A stretch of DNA of 52,218 nucleotides. Source: Paraburkholderia sp. LEh10 (GTDB lineage: Bacteria; Pseudomonadota; Gammaproteobacteria; Burkholderiales; Burkholderiaceae). The notes beneath the pieces were generated by a model. The model saw only the letters and a program-made list of their open reading frames with translations. It made no database searches and was not told the origin of the DNA. The DNA lies in NCBI RefSeq assembly GCF_017814945.1, contig NZ_JAGIPX010000057.1:1-52218 (forward strand), read 5' to 3'. Of the stretch, positions 25,358-33,697 are shown in pieces. Made by a program: the position numbers and the translations under genes. Position 1 is the stretch's first letter; every line of letters starts with the position of its first letter.

Positions 25358-26533
25358 ATGAAGCGACGCGAGTTTCTTATGATGGCGGCGACGGGCGCTT
25401 CGCTATCGGTGCCGCGCGTGTTCGGCGCGCTTCCCGCCTGCGGCGGCACATCGTCGCAACTGGATGCACGCGCAACGGCACCGGATAATCGCGGCCAACT
25501 GCTCATTCTGATCGAGCTTAAGGGTGGAAACGACGGATTGAACACGGTCGTCCCGTTCGCCGATTCCGCTTACTACACATTGCGCAAGCACATTGCGATT
25601 GCACGCGATCGCGCGATCGCGCTCGATGAACGCACCGCGCTGCATCCCGCGCTGCGTGGTTTGCTGCCTATATGGCAAAGCGGGCGACTTGCCGTGGTGC
25701 AGGGCGTCGGTTGCGCGCAGGACAATCCGTCGCATTTCCGGTCGATGGAAGTCTGGGACACGGCTGCGCGTGCCAATGTTTATCGGCGCGACGGATGGCT
25801 GACTCGCGCGCTCGATCACTGGCCCGCGACGCGGCCGCGTATCGTGACGGCGTCCTTCGGCTGTGTGGAAGCGGGGCCTTTTGCCGGCTTGCCGGCCAAT
25901 GAGGGGCGGGGCGACGCATGGGCGCGCGTCGCTGATCCCGACGACGCGCCGTACGTCGATGGAATGGACGCGGACCCTGGCGCAGGCGATCCCGTTTCGC
26001 GCGATGCGCCCGATGCATCGCGTGTGTTGAGTCACGATGCGCGTGGCTTTCGCGAGTCGATTGAAGCCGCGTTGCGCACCGTTGTCGATGCGGCTTCGCC
26101 CGATGCCTGCGGCGCGATCCGTTTGACGCTCGACGGTTTCGACACGCACGGCAATCAGCCCGCGCGGCATGCCGCGTTGCTCGGTGAACTCGCGCATGGT
26201 TGCGCGACGCTTCAGGCGGAACTGATGCGGCGCGGCCGCTGGGATCGCACATTGATCATGACGTACTCGGAATTCGGACGGTCCGCGCACGAGAACGCGA
26301 ATCGCGGCACCGCGCATGGCGGCGCGGCTGCGCACTTCATGATGGGCGGCCCAGTGCGGGGCGGACTGTACGGCGCCGCGCCCGATCTTACGCGCCTCGA
26401 TGCCGACGGCCGCCTGCCCGTCGCAATCGATTTCAGGCGGCTCTACGCGACGGCACTCGGTCCGTTCCTGAGGCTGGACGCGATAGCCGTCCTGGAGGAT
26501 GACGTCAAACCGCTGCCGTTGCTGCGCGCTTGA
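25358..26533 (+). CDS. Tat-exported DUF1501 protein
   Basis: Encodes 391 residues. ATG 25358 is chosen because GAGG lies upstream and the protein then opens with the twin-arginine motif MKRREFLMMAA; an upstream frame (25262) is not signal-like. The DUF1501 (sulfatase-like fold) hallmarks are IELKGGNDGLNTVVPF, QGVGCAQDNPSHFRSMEVWDT, TLDGFDTHGNQPARHAALLGEL and MTYSEFGRSAHENANRGTAHG, the last containing putative metal ligands. DUF1501 genes usually sit beside a DUF1800 gene; none is visible here. The cellular role is unknown; the pair has been linked only loosely to exported, metal-containing enzymes. Likely periplasmic and folded before export. Confidence 0.88.
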   Translation: MKRREFLMMAATGASLSVPRVFGALPACGGTSSQLDARATAPDNRGQLLILIELKGGNDGLNTVVPFADSAYYTLRKHIAIARDRAIALDERTALHPALRGLLPIWQSGRLAVVQGVGCAQDNPSHFRSMEVWDTAARANVYRRDGWLTRALDHWPATRPRIVTASFGCVEAGPFAGLPANEGRGDAWARVADPDDAPYVDGMDADPGAGDPVSRDAPDASRVLSHDARGFRESIEAALRTVVDAASPDACGAIRLTLDGFDTHGNQPARHAALLGELAHGCATLQAELMRRGRWDRTLIMTYSEFGRSAHENANRGTAHGGAAAHFMMGGPVRGGLYGAAPDLTRLDADGRLPVAIDFRRLYATALGPFLRLDAIAVLEDDVKPLPLLRA

Positions 26534-26537
26534 GCGC

Positions 26538-27371
26538 TCAGTGCCGCCGCGCCGCTCGCCATGCCACCCACAGCTTGCGGATCGGCGTGAGCGCGATACG
26601 CTGATGCAGCACGTGATAGCCGTCACGTTCGATCTCGTCGAGCAGCGCCAGCGCGAGCGCCGCCAACGCGCGCAGCGTGCTCTGCGAATGGCGCTCGCCG
26701 GCGGGCAGCGCATCGAGCGCCCGGCGAATCGCGTCGCGGGCGCGCGTCGTCTGAAAGCGCATCAGTTCGGTGAATGCGTCCGAATACTTGCGGTTGATCA
26801 GGTCGGCGGCTGTGACATTGAAGCGCTGCATCTCGTCGATCGGGATGTAGATGCGGCCGTGGCGAGCGTCGTTGCCGAGTTCCACGACGATCTGCGCGAG
26901 CATCAACGACTCGCCGAGAGGCGCCGCCCAGGACGCCGCCTGTGACGGATCGCGTGCCGTCGCGCGCGCGACGACTGACGCAAACGTGCCGCCGACGCCG
27001 ACGATATAGCGGCGCAGATTCGGATAGTCGAGATACCGCGCCTGATCGAGATCCATCTCAAAACCGGCGATCAAGGCCTGCAGCGCCGGATACTCGGCTT
27101 GCACATCGGGCAGATGCGCGGCGAGCGCCTGCGACACGGGATGGGTCGGCTCGCCTGCTGCGAGAGCGGCCGCTTCCTTTTGCCACCAGGCGAGCTTCGT
27201 GCGACCGACGGTCGGGTCGGTCGTTTCCTTGACGGTCTCCTCGAACTCGCGACGCAGCGCGAATAGCGCCGTGAGCAGCGGCTGCCGTGCGACGGGCGCC
27301 TGGCGCAGCGCATAGTAAGTGCTCGAACCGGGAGGCGCTGCTTTTTGCAGGCAGTATTCGTCGAAATTCAC
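26538..27371 (-). CDS. Squalene/phytoene-synthase-like protein, first Asp motif lost
   Basis: Encodes 277 residues from GTG 27371 (MNFDEYCLQKAAPPGSSTYYA); an upstream Met (27434) adds non-family sequence. The trans-isoprenyl diphosphate synthase fold is recognisable: SSTYYALR near 16-23, the helix ALFALRREFEETVKE near 36-50, and GESLMLAQIVVELGNDARHG near 153-172 followed by RIYIPIDEM. In active HpnD/CrtB enzymes the first motif is DDxxD-like; here those positions are EETVK, and the second motif is ELGND rather than DVxED. This resembles the NDUFAF6 branch of the family, which acts in complex I assembly rather than terpene synthesis. Annotation as HpnD would therefore be unsafe. Confidence 0.78.
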   Translation of the reverse strand: MNFDEYCLQKAAPPGSSTYYALRQAPVARQPLLTALFALRREFEETVKETTDPTVGRTKLAWWQKEAAALAAGEPTHPVSQALAAHLPDVQAEYPALQALIAGFEMDLDQARYLDYPNLRRYIVGVGGTFASVVARATARDPSQAASWAAPLGESLMLAQIVVELGNDARHGRIYIPIDEMQRFNVTAADLINRKYSDAFTELMRFQTTRARDAIRRALDALPAGERHSQSTLRALAALALALLDEIERDGYHVLHQRIALTPIRKLWVAWRAARRH

Positions 27372-27652
27372 TGGATTGGCTTGTGGGAATACGCTCGTGC
27401 ACGGCTGTGCACGAGGGACCGAAAATTGTAGCATCGACGGTATTCGACAGATGCAGACAAGCGCAGCCCAATCGGTTAGAATCTCGCGCTTACGCTTTCG
27501 GACGTGCTTTTCGACTTGGCTTGTTCGCGGTATCGGTGGCTCTGTGACCCAACGGGTTCAGAGTCGGCGGAGCGAATGACAATGCGGTGAAAACGCGACG
27601 TCCGGCCGCTGGCGAGACATCGGGCGCTGCACGCTTGAGGCGCCGCCCGGCT

Positions 27653-27739
27653 GCGAGGATGGCGAAATTGGTAGACGCACCAGGTTTAGGTCCTGACGCC
27701 CGCAAGGGTGTAGGGGTTCGAGTCCCCTTCCTCGCACCA
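27653..27739 (+). tRNA. tRNA-Leu (anticodon UAG)
   Basis: The acceptor stem GCGAGGA (27653-27659) pairs with TCCTCGC (27729-27735) and the CCA end is encoded (to 27739). The anticodon loop TTTAGGT gives UAG, reading CUA and, with wobble, other CUN codons. A long variable arm (GACGCCCGCAAGGGTGTA) is typical of class II tRNA. The TPsiC arm has GGTTCGAGTCC. Confidence 0.97.
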
Positions 27740-27763
27740 CTTTTCCGCAGCTGCGTATAGAAG

Positions 27764-27800
27764 ACCCCGCGAGTCGCCGATTCGCGGGGTTTTGTTTTTT
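27764..27800 (+). terminator. Intrinsic terminator after tRNA-Leu
   Basis: ACCCCGCGA (27764-27772) pairs with TCGCGGGGT (27782-27790), followed by TTTGTTTTTT. Confidence 0.9.
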
Positions 27801-27818
27801 GCGTTCAGAAACACATAC

Positions 27819-27840
27819 AAAAAACCCCGCAGAAGCGGGG
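27819..27840 (-). terminator. Intrinsic terminator of the His-rich peptide gene
   Basis: On the minus strand CCCCGC, loop TTCT, GCGGGG is followed by a T run (the A tract at 27819-27824 on the plus strand). It lies 33 bases beyond the peptide's stop, showing a short dedicated transcript. Confidence 0.85.
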
Positions 27841-27872
27841 CATGGCCGATCACACCGGCGATTCGCAACTGC

Positions 27873-28004
27873 TTAGTGGCAGCGCTTCTCCCAGTGGTGA
27901 TGTACGTGCACCTTATGGCACTCATGATGATGGTCGTTCGCGAATGCCGACGACATGCCAACGAAACCAACAGCGGCGACCAGTGCCAAAACTACTTTCT
28001 TCAT
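27873..28004 (-). CDS. 43-residue secreted His/Cys-rich peptide
   Basis: Starts at ATG 28004 (MKKVVLALVAAVGF) with GAGGA about eight bases upstream. Residues 1-22 form a clean signal peptide ending SSAFA. The predicted mature peptide has only 21 residues, of which nine are His and two are Cys, in the blocks NDHHHECHK and VHVHHHWEKRCH. That composition predicts transition-metal binding in the periplasm. I recall similar tiny Burkholderia proteins annotated as HHHH-motif protein, without known function. An intrinsic terminator follows directly, so it is a genuine, independently transcribed gene rather than a chance frame. Metal storage, metal sensing or acid/copper protection are all possible; none is shown. 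Confidence 0.82.
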   Translation of the reverse strand: MKKVVLALVAAVGFVGMSSAFANDHHHECHKVHVHHHWEKRCH

Positions 28005-28235
28005 TGTTTGATCCTCGAAGTCAGAGAGAAAGAACGAGCGAGGATCGTAGCAAGCCAGCATTACGATCTCCTTCAACTTGTGCGTTATTCGGCTGCGCTT
28101 GGCGTTCATCGCGCGGCGCAATTCGACGCACGACATTTCTCATCTGGTTGCACGCACAACCATATTCTCCTATCCTCGCCCAAGCTACCTGCGATCCCGG
28201 GCTAGACACAACTGCGCAGCAAAAAGGAGAGTGCA

Positions 28236-29009
28236 ATGGCCGCGACCGATGATCGAAAGCCGTCTTCCATTGGCGCGAGCGCGGGTGCTGAACATGCGCT
28301 GCGGGTGCAACTGGCAGGCACGTATCGGGTGTTCGCCATGCTCGGCTGGACGGAGCTGATCTACAACCACATCACCGTGCGCGTGCCGGACACGCAGAGC
28401 CATTTCCTGACCAATCCGTTCGGCCTGCACTATACGGAAGTGACGGCTTCGAATCTGGTGAAGATCGACGTCGATGGCAATGTGCTGGATGGCTCGGTGC
28501 ATCCCGTGAATCCAGCGGGTTTCGTCGTGCATGCGGCGATCCATCGCGCGCTGCCCGACGCGCATTGCGTGATGCACACGCATACGACAGCGGGCCTCGC
28601 GGTCGCGTGCTCACAGGTGGGCCTCGAAAACAACAACTTCTACTCGGCGCAATTGCACGAGATGGTCGCGTATCACGACTTCGAGGGCATTACGGTGCGC
28701 GCCGACGAAGGGCCGCGCCTCGTCGCGACCCTCGGCGGCAAGCGCCTGCTGATCCTGCGCAACCATGGTTTGCTATCGATTGGCGAAACTGTCGCGCAGG
28801 CGTTCGCGAGACTCTGGACGCTCAATCGCGCGTGCGAGGTTCAACTTGCGACAGCCGCGCTCGGTCCTTCGCGCCTGATCAGTGATGACATCGCGTCGCG
28901 CTGCACGCGCGACTCGCTACAATTCGATCCCCGGCATGGCGCAGGCGATGACGTGCTGCGCGCGCTGTTGCGCCAGGTCGACAGGATCGACCCGTCGTAT
29001 CGCGATTGA
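28236..29009 (+). CDS. Class II aldolase/adducin family protein
   Basis: Encodes 257 residues; AAGGAG eight bases upstream supports ATG 28236. The zinc-binding residues of the class II aldolase fold are present: His114 and His116 in HCVMHTHTTAG and His177 in ILRNHGLLSIG. WTELIYNHITVRVP and NPFGLHYTEVTASNLVKID near the N-terminus are typical of the subgroup related to fuculose- and ribulose-phosphate enzymes and of many unassigned bacterial paralogues. A substrate cannot be assigned from context. It is a single gene, convergent with the marR/glycerate kinase pair. Confidence 0.88.
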   Translation: MAATDDRKPSSIGASAGAEHALRVQLAGTYRVFAMLGWTELIYNHITVRVPDTQSHFLTNPFGLHYTEVTASNLVKIDVDGNVLDGSVHPVNPAGFVVHAAIHRALPDAHCVMHTHTTAGLAVACSQVGLENNNFYSAQLHEMVAYHDFEGITVRADEGPRLVATLGGKRLLILRNHGLLSIGETVAQAFARLWTLNRACEVQLATAALGPSRLISDDIASRCTRDSLQFDPRHGAGDDVLRALLRQVDRIDPSYRD

Positions 29010-29143
29010 CTCAATGCCCGTTCGCGAGAGACAAGGGCAATACGATGACTTGTGAATGAGCGTTTAAGGAATTACGCAACGACGAAGGCAGCGGCGCGCC
29101 ATACGCGCCGTCGAACGTGGAACTCGACCTTCGTCTAGCCTGA

Positions 29144-29599
29144 CTATTCCGCGTTACGCGCGATCGCGTTTTCGATGACCTTGTCGAGCGCTTCGCTGAG
29201 CGCGGCCTTTTCGCGATCATCGAGGCAGTCGAACAGATCGGTGTTCCACCTGCGCGCGATGGGCATGATCTTGCGATAGAGCGCACGGCCTTCCGTGGTC
29301 AGCGATACGAGCACGACACGGCCATCTTCCGCGCTTGCTTCGCGTTGCACGAGGCCTTGTCTGATCAACGCTTCCGCTGCGCGGCTTGCCTGACTCTTGT
29401 CGAGGTTCGCGTGGCGCGCGAGGTCCATGATCGAGAATGGCCCGAACGATCCGACCGATGCGATCACGCGCGCTTCAGGCAGCGTCACGTCGAGCTTGGC
29501 CATATACCGTTCGCTGATGCCCCGCTCGGAAAGTTTGTTCAGCACGTGCAGACGATACGTCAGAAACTGTTCGAGTCCGGCTTTATCGGAGGCCTTCAT
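29144..29599 (-). CDS. MarR-family transcriptional regulator
   Basis: Encodes 151 residues; AGGAAG precedes ATG 29599. Winged-helix fold: LTYRLHVLNKLSERG (helix 1), LPEARVIASVGSFGPFSIMDL, recognition helix DKSQASRAAEALIRQGLV, and wing EASAEDGRVVLVSLTTEG, then a C-terminal dimerisation helix. It lies 62 bp downstream of the glycerate kinase gene on the same strand and is probably co-transcribed, so it may control this locus; the ligand is unknown. Confidence 0.9.
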   Translation of the reverse strand: MKASDKAGLEQFLTYRLHVLNKLSERGISERYMAKLDVTLPEARVIASVGSFGPFSIMDLARHANLDKSQASRAAEALIRQGLVQREASAEDGRVVLVSLTTEGRALYRKIMPIARRWNTDLFDCLDDREKAALSEALDKVIENAIARNAE

Positions 29600-29661
29600 G
29601 GTCTTCCTGTGTGAGTGGATGCAGTCCCGCGATGTGATTGTTGCTGCATCCGCTCGCGCGG

Positions 29662-30807
29662 TCAACGCGGGCCGTACCTGAGTCGCGTCATCTGTTCGGC
29701 TTCGTTTGCGAGCAGTGTGGCCGCATCGCGAATCGCCACTTCGAGGGTGATGGGTCCCGGCGCCGGCGAGAAGCATCCGCTGAAATGCTCGGCGAGTTTC
29801 GGCAGCGCGGAAGGATCGACGGCACCCGACAGCAGCGTGGCGGGCACGCCCGCCGCGCGTGCATGCTGACAGGCAATGAAGGGCGCCTTGCCGTGCAGCG
29901 TTTGCACATCGGAGCGGCCTTCTCCCGTGATGAGCCAGCCAGCGCCTTCGAGTGCCGCGTCGAGGCCGATTTCGCGCGCAACGACTTCCGCGCCCGCTTC
30001 GAACTCGGCGCCCAGCATATGCAGCGCGAAGCCAAGACCGCCCGCAGCGCCCGCGCCCGCCTGGTTGCGCGCGACACGATTCATTGCCGGTTCGACGAGA
30101 TCGGCGAAGCGGGCGAGGGCCGCGTCGATGGTCGCGACCTGCTCCGGCTTCACGCCTTTTTGCGGACCAAAGACAGCCGTGGCGCCATGGTCGCCCGTCA
30201 GCGGATTGTCGACGTCTGACATGCCGACGAACGTGGTGTCGCTCAGCCGCGCATCGAGGCACGATGCATCGACGCGCGCAACTTGTGTGAGCTGCTCGGG
30301 TGTCGCGTCGAGTTCATGCCCTTGTGCGTCGAACAGCTTGAGCCCGAGGCCGACGAGCAGCCCCGCGCCACCGTCGTTCGTGCTGCTGCCGCCGAGGGCG
30401 ACGAAGAAACGCCGCACGCCTGCGTCCAGCAGCGCACGAATCGCTTCCCCCATGCCGCGCGTGCTGCGCTTTTCGACGGGCACACCCATGCCCACCGGGT
30501 CTGTAATCCCAACGATTTCCGCCGTCTCGACGATCGCGCTGCCGTCCGCTAGCAGCCCTGTTGCCGCTTCGCGTGACGGGCCCGCCGCGCCGCGCACCGT
30601 CAGCAGACGGCGCTCGCCGCCGCGTGTGAGCATCGCGTCGAGCGTGCCTTCGCCGCCGTCGGCCATCGCGCAAATGCGAATTGTCGCGTCGGCTCGCGCG
30701 CGCAGGATGCCCGTCGCGATAGATTGCGCGACCTGCTCGGCGGAGAGCGAACCTTTGAACGAGTCGGGGGCAATGACGACGATGGGCGCGGACGACGTAT
30801 TCGGCAT
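29662..30807 (-). CDS. Glycerate kinase (GarK/GlxK family)
   Basis: Encodes 381 residues, the usual family length. It phosphorylates D-glycerate at the end of glyoxylate, glucarate or serine degradation. Family signatures: IAPDSFKGSLSAEQVA near the N-terminus, ADGGEGTLDA (about 49-58), ALGGSSTNDGGAGLL (about 137-151), GMSDVDNPLTGDHGAT, and ITGEGRSDVQTLHGKAP. The product position (2- or 3-phosphate) cannot be told by eye. No hydroxypyruvate reductase or tartronate gene is adjacent; the neighbour is a MarR regulator. Confidence 0.94.
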   Translation of the reverse strand: MPNTSSAPIVVIAPDSFKGSLSAEQVAQSIATGILRARADATIRICAMADGGEGTLDAMLTRGGERRLLTVRGAAGPSREAATGLLADGSAIVETAEIVGITDPVGMGVPVEKRSTRGMGEAIRALLDAGVRRFFVALGGSSTNDGGAGLLVGLGLKLFDAQGHELDATPEQLTQVARVDASCLDARLSDTTFVGMSDVDNPLTGDHGATAVFGPQKGVKPEQVATIDAALARFADLVEPAMNRVARNQAGAGAAGGLGFALHMLGAEFEAGAEVVAREIGLDAALEGAGWLITGEGRSDVQTLHGKAPFIACQHARAAGVPATLLSGAVDPSALPKLAEHFSGCFSPAPGPITLEVAIRDAATLLANEAEQMTRLRYGPR

Positions 30808-31302
30808 GGTGTCTCTATCGATTTGGAATGGAAGGCATCACCGCAATGCGATGGGGCGCCCCGGACGCACTTGCGCATGCAACTGCGTATCAGGATGTGG
30901 TGAAGCTTATCAGCATGCGGCGCACGACTGAATACACCCGAAGGTATAGGCAGAATTGACTTTGATTCACAGCTGCGGCCGTCTGCCTGGCGCAGCCGAT
31001 TGAGTTCGCGAGACACACGCGCAGCGCGCCCGAGACTTTCGAAACAGCGAATCACGGCTAGGCGTGCAAATAGTTTGCTAAAATATTTGGCTCTCTGACC
31101 CAAACTGTGCTGCCGGCGGCCTCACAGCCCGCGGCGAGAGGCACGCGATCGATGTCACAGGTGAATGAGCGAAGCGAGACGGCGACCCTGCGTAATGGCA
31201 AACGCATTACGCAGCGTCGGGCGCGGAACGCAAAGCGGACATCGACAGGCGGCGCACACAAGATAACTGATTCGCTCGAATAATTTTAGGACGATTGAAG
31301 CC
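30808..31302. other. Divergent region between glycerate kinase and tig
   Basis: No gene is seen. It contains an AT-rich patch at about 31070-31090 (TTTGCTAAAATATTTGG) that may hold the tig promoter, although no -35 hexamer fits, and a leader hairpin at 31188-31214. Confidence 0.5.
31188..31214 (+). other. Hairpin in the tig leader
   Basis: CTGCGTAATG, loop GCAAACG, CATTACGCAG: a perfect 10-bp stem, 88 bases before the tig start and without a T-tract. It could be an mRNA leader structure or a protein-binding palindrome. Confidence 0.6.
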
Positions 31303-32649
31303 ATGGCTAACGTTGTTGAAAACCTCGGCAAGCTCGAACGCCGCGTGACGATTTCCCTGCCGAAGGACGCCGTGCAGAAGGAAGTGGACACGCGGATCCG
31401 TCAACTCGCGAAGAACGTGCGCATGCCGGGTTTCCGCCCGGGCAAGGTGCCGCTCAAGATGGTGACGCAGCAGTACGCGGGGCAGGTGGAAGCCGAAGTG
31501 CTGAGCGACAAGGTTGGCAAGGAATTCTTTGACATCAGCCGTGCGGAAAACCTGCGCGTCGCTGGCCAGCCGAGCTTCAGCCCGAAGACGGACGCAGCGG
31601 AAGGCGCATACGCATTCGACGCGACCTTCGAGGTTTACCCGGAAGTGAAGCTGGGCGATGTCGCGACGGCTGAAATCGAACGCACGACGACCACGATCAG
31701 CGACGCCGAAATCGACCGCACGCTCGACATCCTGCGCAAGCAGCGCGTGCACTACCACGCCCGCGGCGAAGCAGGCGAGCACGGCGACGGTGGCACGGAC
31801 GTGTCGGCCCACGATGGCGACCGCGTGACGGTCGACTTCGTCGGCAAGATCGATGGCGAAGCATTCCAGGGCGGCAGCGCGGACGACTTCGCGTTTGTCC
31901 TGGGTGAGGGCCGCATGCTGCCGGAATTCGAAAAGGCGGCGCTCGGCCTGAAGGTCGGCGAGTCGAAGGAATTCGACCTGGCCTTTCCCGAGGACTACCA
32001 CGGCAAGGAAGTCGCCGGCAAGACCGCACAGTTCGCGATCACGATGAAGAAGATCGAATGGCCGCACCTGCCGGAAATCGACGGTGAATTCGCGAAATCG
32101 CTCGGCATCGAAGACGGCGATCTGTCGAAGATGCGCAATGAAATCAAGGACAACCTCGAACGCGAAGCAAAGCGCCGTACGCAGGCTGTCGTGAAGAACC
32201 AGGTGATGGACGCCCTGCTGAAGATCTCCGAACTCGACGTGCCGAAGGCGCTGATCGAGCAGGATCAGCAGCGCCTCGTCGAAATGGCGCGTCAGGATCT
32301 CGCGCAGCGCGGCGTGCCGAACGCCAAGGACGCGCCGATCCCCGCCGAAATGTTCGCCGAGCAGGCCGAGCGCCGCGTCAAGCTGGGCCTCGTACTGGCC
32401 GAACTGGTGAAGGCAAACGAGCTGCAGGCCAAGCCCGAGCAGATCCGCGCGGAAGTCGACGAGTTCGCGAAGAGCTACGAAGACCCGAAGGAAGTCGTCC
32501 GCTGGTATTATTCGAACCAGCAACGTCTTGCCGAGATGGAAGCGTATGTCGTTGAGTCCAACGTCGTCGATTTCGTCCTGAGCAAGGCGAAGGTGACGGA
32601 CAAGGAAGTGAGCTTCGAAGAGCTGGCAAGCGCGACGGCGCAAGCGTAA
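31303..32649 (+). CDS. tig: Trigger factor
   Basis: Encodes 448 residues. It is the ribosome-bound chaperone and peptidyl-prolyl isomerase that meets nascent chains. The ribosome-binding tail carries MPGFRPGKVPLKMV (about 42-55), which contains the canonical GFRxGKxP signature. The FKBP-type PPIase domain (about 170-255) shows GDRVTVDFVGKIDGEAF, LGEGRMLPEFEKAA and FPEDYHGKEVAGK. The C-terminal chaperone arms are complete. A loop rich in His/Gly/Asp (about 152-168) between domains is slightly longer than I expect. It heads the tig-clpP-clpX-lon block. Confidence 0.97.
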   Translation: MANVVENLGKLERRVTISLPKDAVQKEVDTRIRQLAKNVRMPGFRPGKVPLKMVTQQYAGQVEAEVLSDKVGKEFFDISRAENLRVAGQPSFSPKTDAAEGAYAFDATFEVYPEVKLGDVATAEIERTTTTISDAEIDRTLDILRKQRVHYHARGEAGEHGDGGTDVSAHDGDRVTVDFVGKIDGEAFQGGSADDFAFVLGEGRMLPEFEKAALGLKVGESKEFDLAFPEDYHGKEVAGKTAQFAITMKKIEWPHLPEIDGEFAKSLGIEDGDLSKMRNEIKDNLEREAKRRTQAVVKNQVMDALLKISELDVPKALIEQDQQRLVEMARQDLAQRGVPNAKDAPIPAEMFAEQAERRVKLGLVLAELVKANELQAKPEQIRAEVDEFAKSYEDPKEVVRWYYSNQQRLAEMEAYVVESNVVDFVLSKAKVTDKEVSFEELASATAQA

Positions 32650-32659
32650 GCATCGCTGC

Positions 32660-32704
32660 AACGGCGTGCCGGCTGTCCGAGCGACGGCCCGCACGCCGTT
32701 TTTA
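32660..32704 (+). terminator. Terminator after tig
   Basis: AACGGCGTGC (32660-32669) pairs with GCACGCCGTT (32691-32700) across a 21-base loop, followed by TTTT. It separates tig from clpP, which therefore probably has its own promoter. Confidence 0.75.
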
Positions 32705-32831
32705 CGTGCTGAGCATCGGCCGATTCATGCTAAAAGAGCGCTTGTCGGCCGTTTGGCACTTGAAAAGCGCGCGGCCGCACCAACTTGTTCAGAACCGATT
32801 ATCAGAACATTTCCTGACAAGGATCCATTGC

Positions 32832-33491
32832 ATGACCTTTCGCGCTCAAATGCTGGACACGTTGACCTCGCAGTCGTCGCGGGATCGGGCTCTCGAAGCG
32901 CAAGCGCTCGGCCTCGTACCGATCGTCGTCGAAACGAGCGGCCGTGGCGAACGTTCGTATGACATCTACTCGCGCCTGCTAAAGGAGCGCGTGGTGTTCC
33001 TGGTCGGCGAAGTGAATGATCAAACCGCGAATCTCGTCATCGCGCAGCTGCTATTCCTCGAAAGCGAAAATCCGGACAAGGACATCAGCTTCTACATCAA
33101 CAGTCCGGGCGGCTCGGTGTCGGCCGGGATGGCGATCTACGACACGATGCAGTTCATCAAGCCGGACGTCTCGACGCTGTGCATGGGCCTCGCGGCCAGC
33201 ATGGGCGCGTTTCTGCTGGCGGCGGGCGCGAAGGGCAAGCGTTTCGCATTGCCCAATGCACGCGTGATGATCCACCAGCCGCTGGGCGGGGCGCGCGGTC
33301 AAGCGTCGGACATCGAAATTCAGGCACGCGAGATCCTGTACCTGAAGGATCGTCTGAACCATTTGCTGTCGCACCACACCGGTCAACCCGTCGAGCGCAT
33401 CCAGCGCGACACGGACCGCGACAATTTCATGTCGGGCGACGACGCGCAGGCCTATGGTCTTGTCGACCAGGTCCTGCACAAGCGTCCGTAA
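32832..33491 (+). CDS. clpP: ATP-dependent Clp protease proteolytic subunit ClpP
   Basis: Encodes 219 residues. ATG 32832 has AAGGA upstream and gives the normal N-terminus (propeptide, then ALGLVPIVVE). It is a serine protease forming a double heptameric chamber that works with ClpX or ClpA. Catalytic Ser123 lies in GLAASMGAFLLAAG and His148 in NARVMIHQPLGG; the Asp lies in RDTDRDNFMS (193 onward). YINSPGGSVSAGMAIYDTM forms the oxyanion-side strand. It is followed 206 bp later by clpX. Confidence 0.98.
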   Translation: MTFRAQMLDTLTSQSSRDRALEAQALGLVPIVVETSGRGERSYDIYSRLLKERVVFLVGEVNDQTANLVIAQLLFLESENPDKDISFYINSPGGSVSAGMAIYDTMQFIKPDVSTLCMGLAASMGAFLLAAGAKGKRFALPNARVMIHQPLGGARGQASDIEIQAREILYLKDRLNHLLSHHTGQPVERIQRDTDRDNFMSGDDAQAYGLVDQVLHKRP

Positions 33492-33697
33492 AACATCGCT
33501 GAAACATGACTGATCCGGAGCGCTTTTCCTCAAATTGGGGGAAGAGCGCCGGCGCAAAACCTTGTGAAATAATAAGACCCGTCTGAACGCCTGCGGCAAA
33601 CGCCGTCACAGCTTTTGCGCATCCGTCCCGCCCCCGACTGAACGGGGTGGGCAAACGGCGTATCATGTCATTCGAGTGTCCGGAGGCTCACACATTT

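Noticed and set aside
26538..27371. HpnD (presqualene diphosphate synthase)
   Set aside because: The first Asp-rich motif is absent and no hpnC or hpnE gene is adjacent.
31079..31084. TAAAAT as the tig -10 element
   Set aside because: No -35 hexamer at 16-18 bp; mentioned only as an AT-rich patch.
33561..33580. Possible heat-shock promoter before clpX
   Set aside because: CTTGTGA is a fair -35, but the -10 region matches only about three positions.
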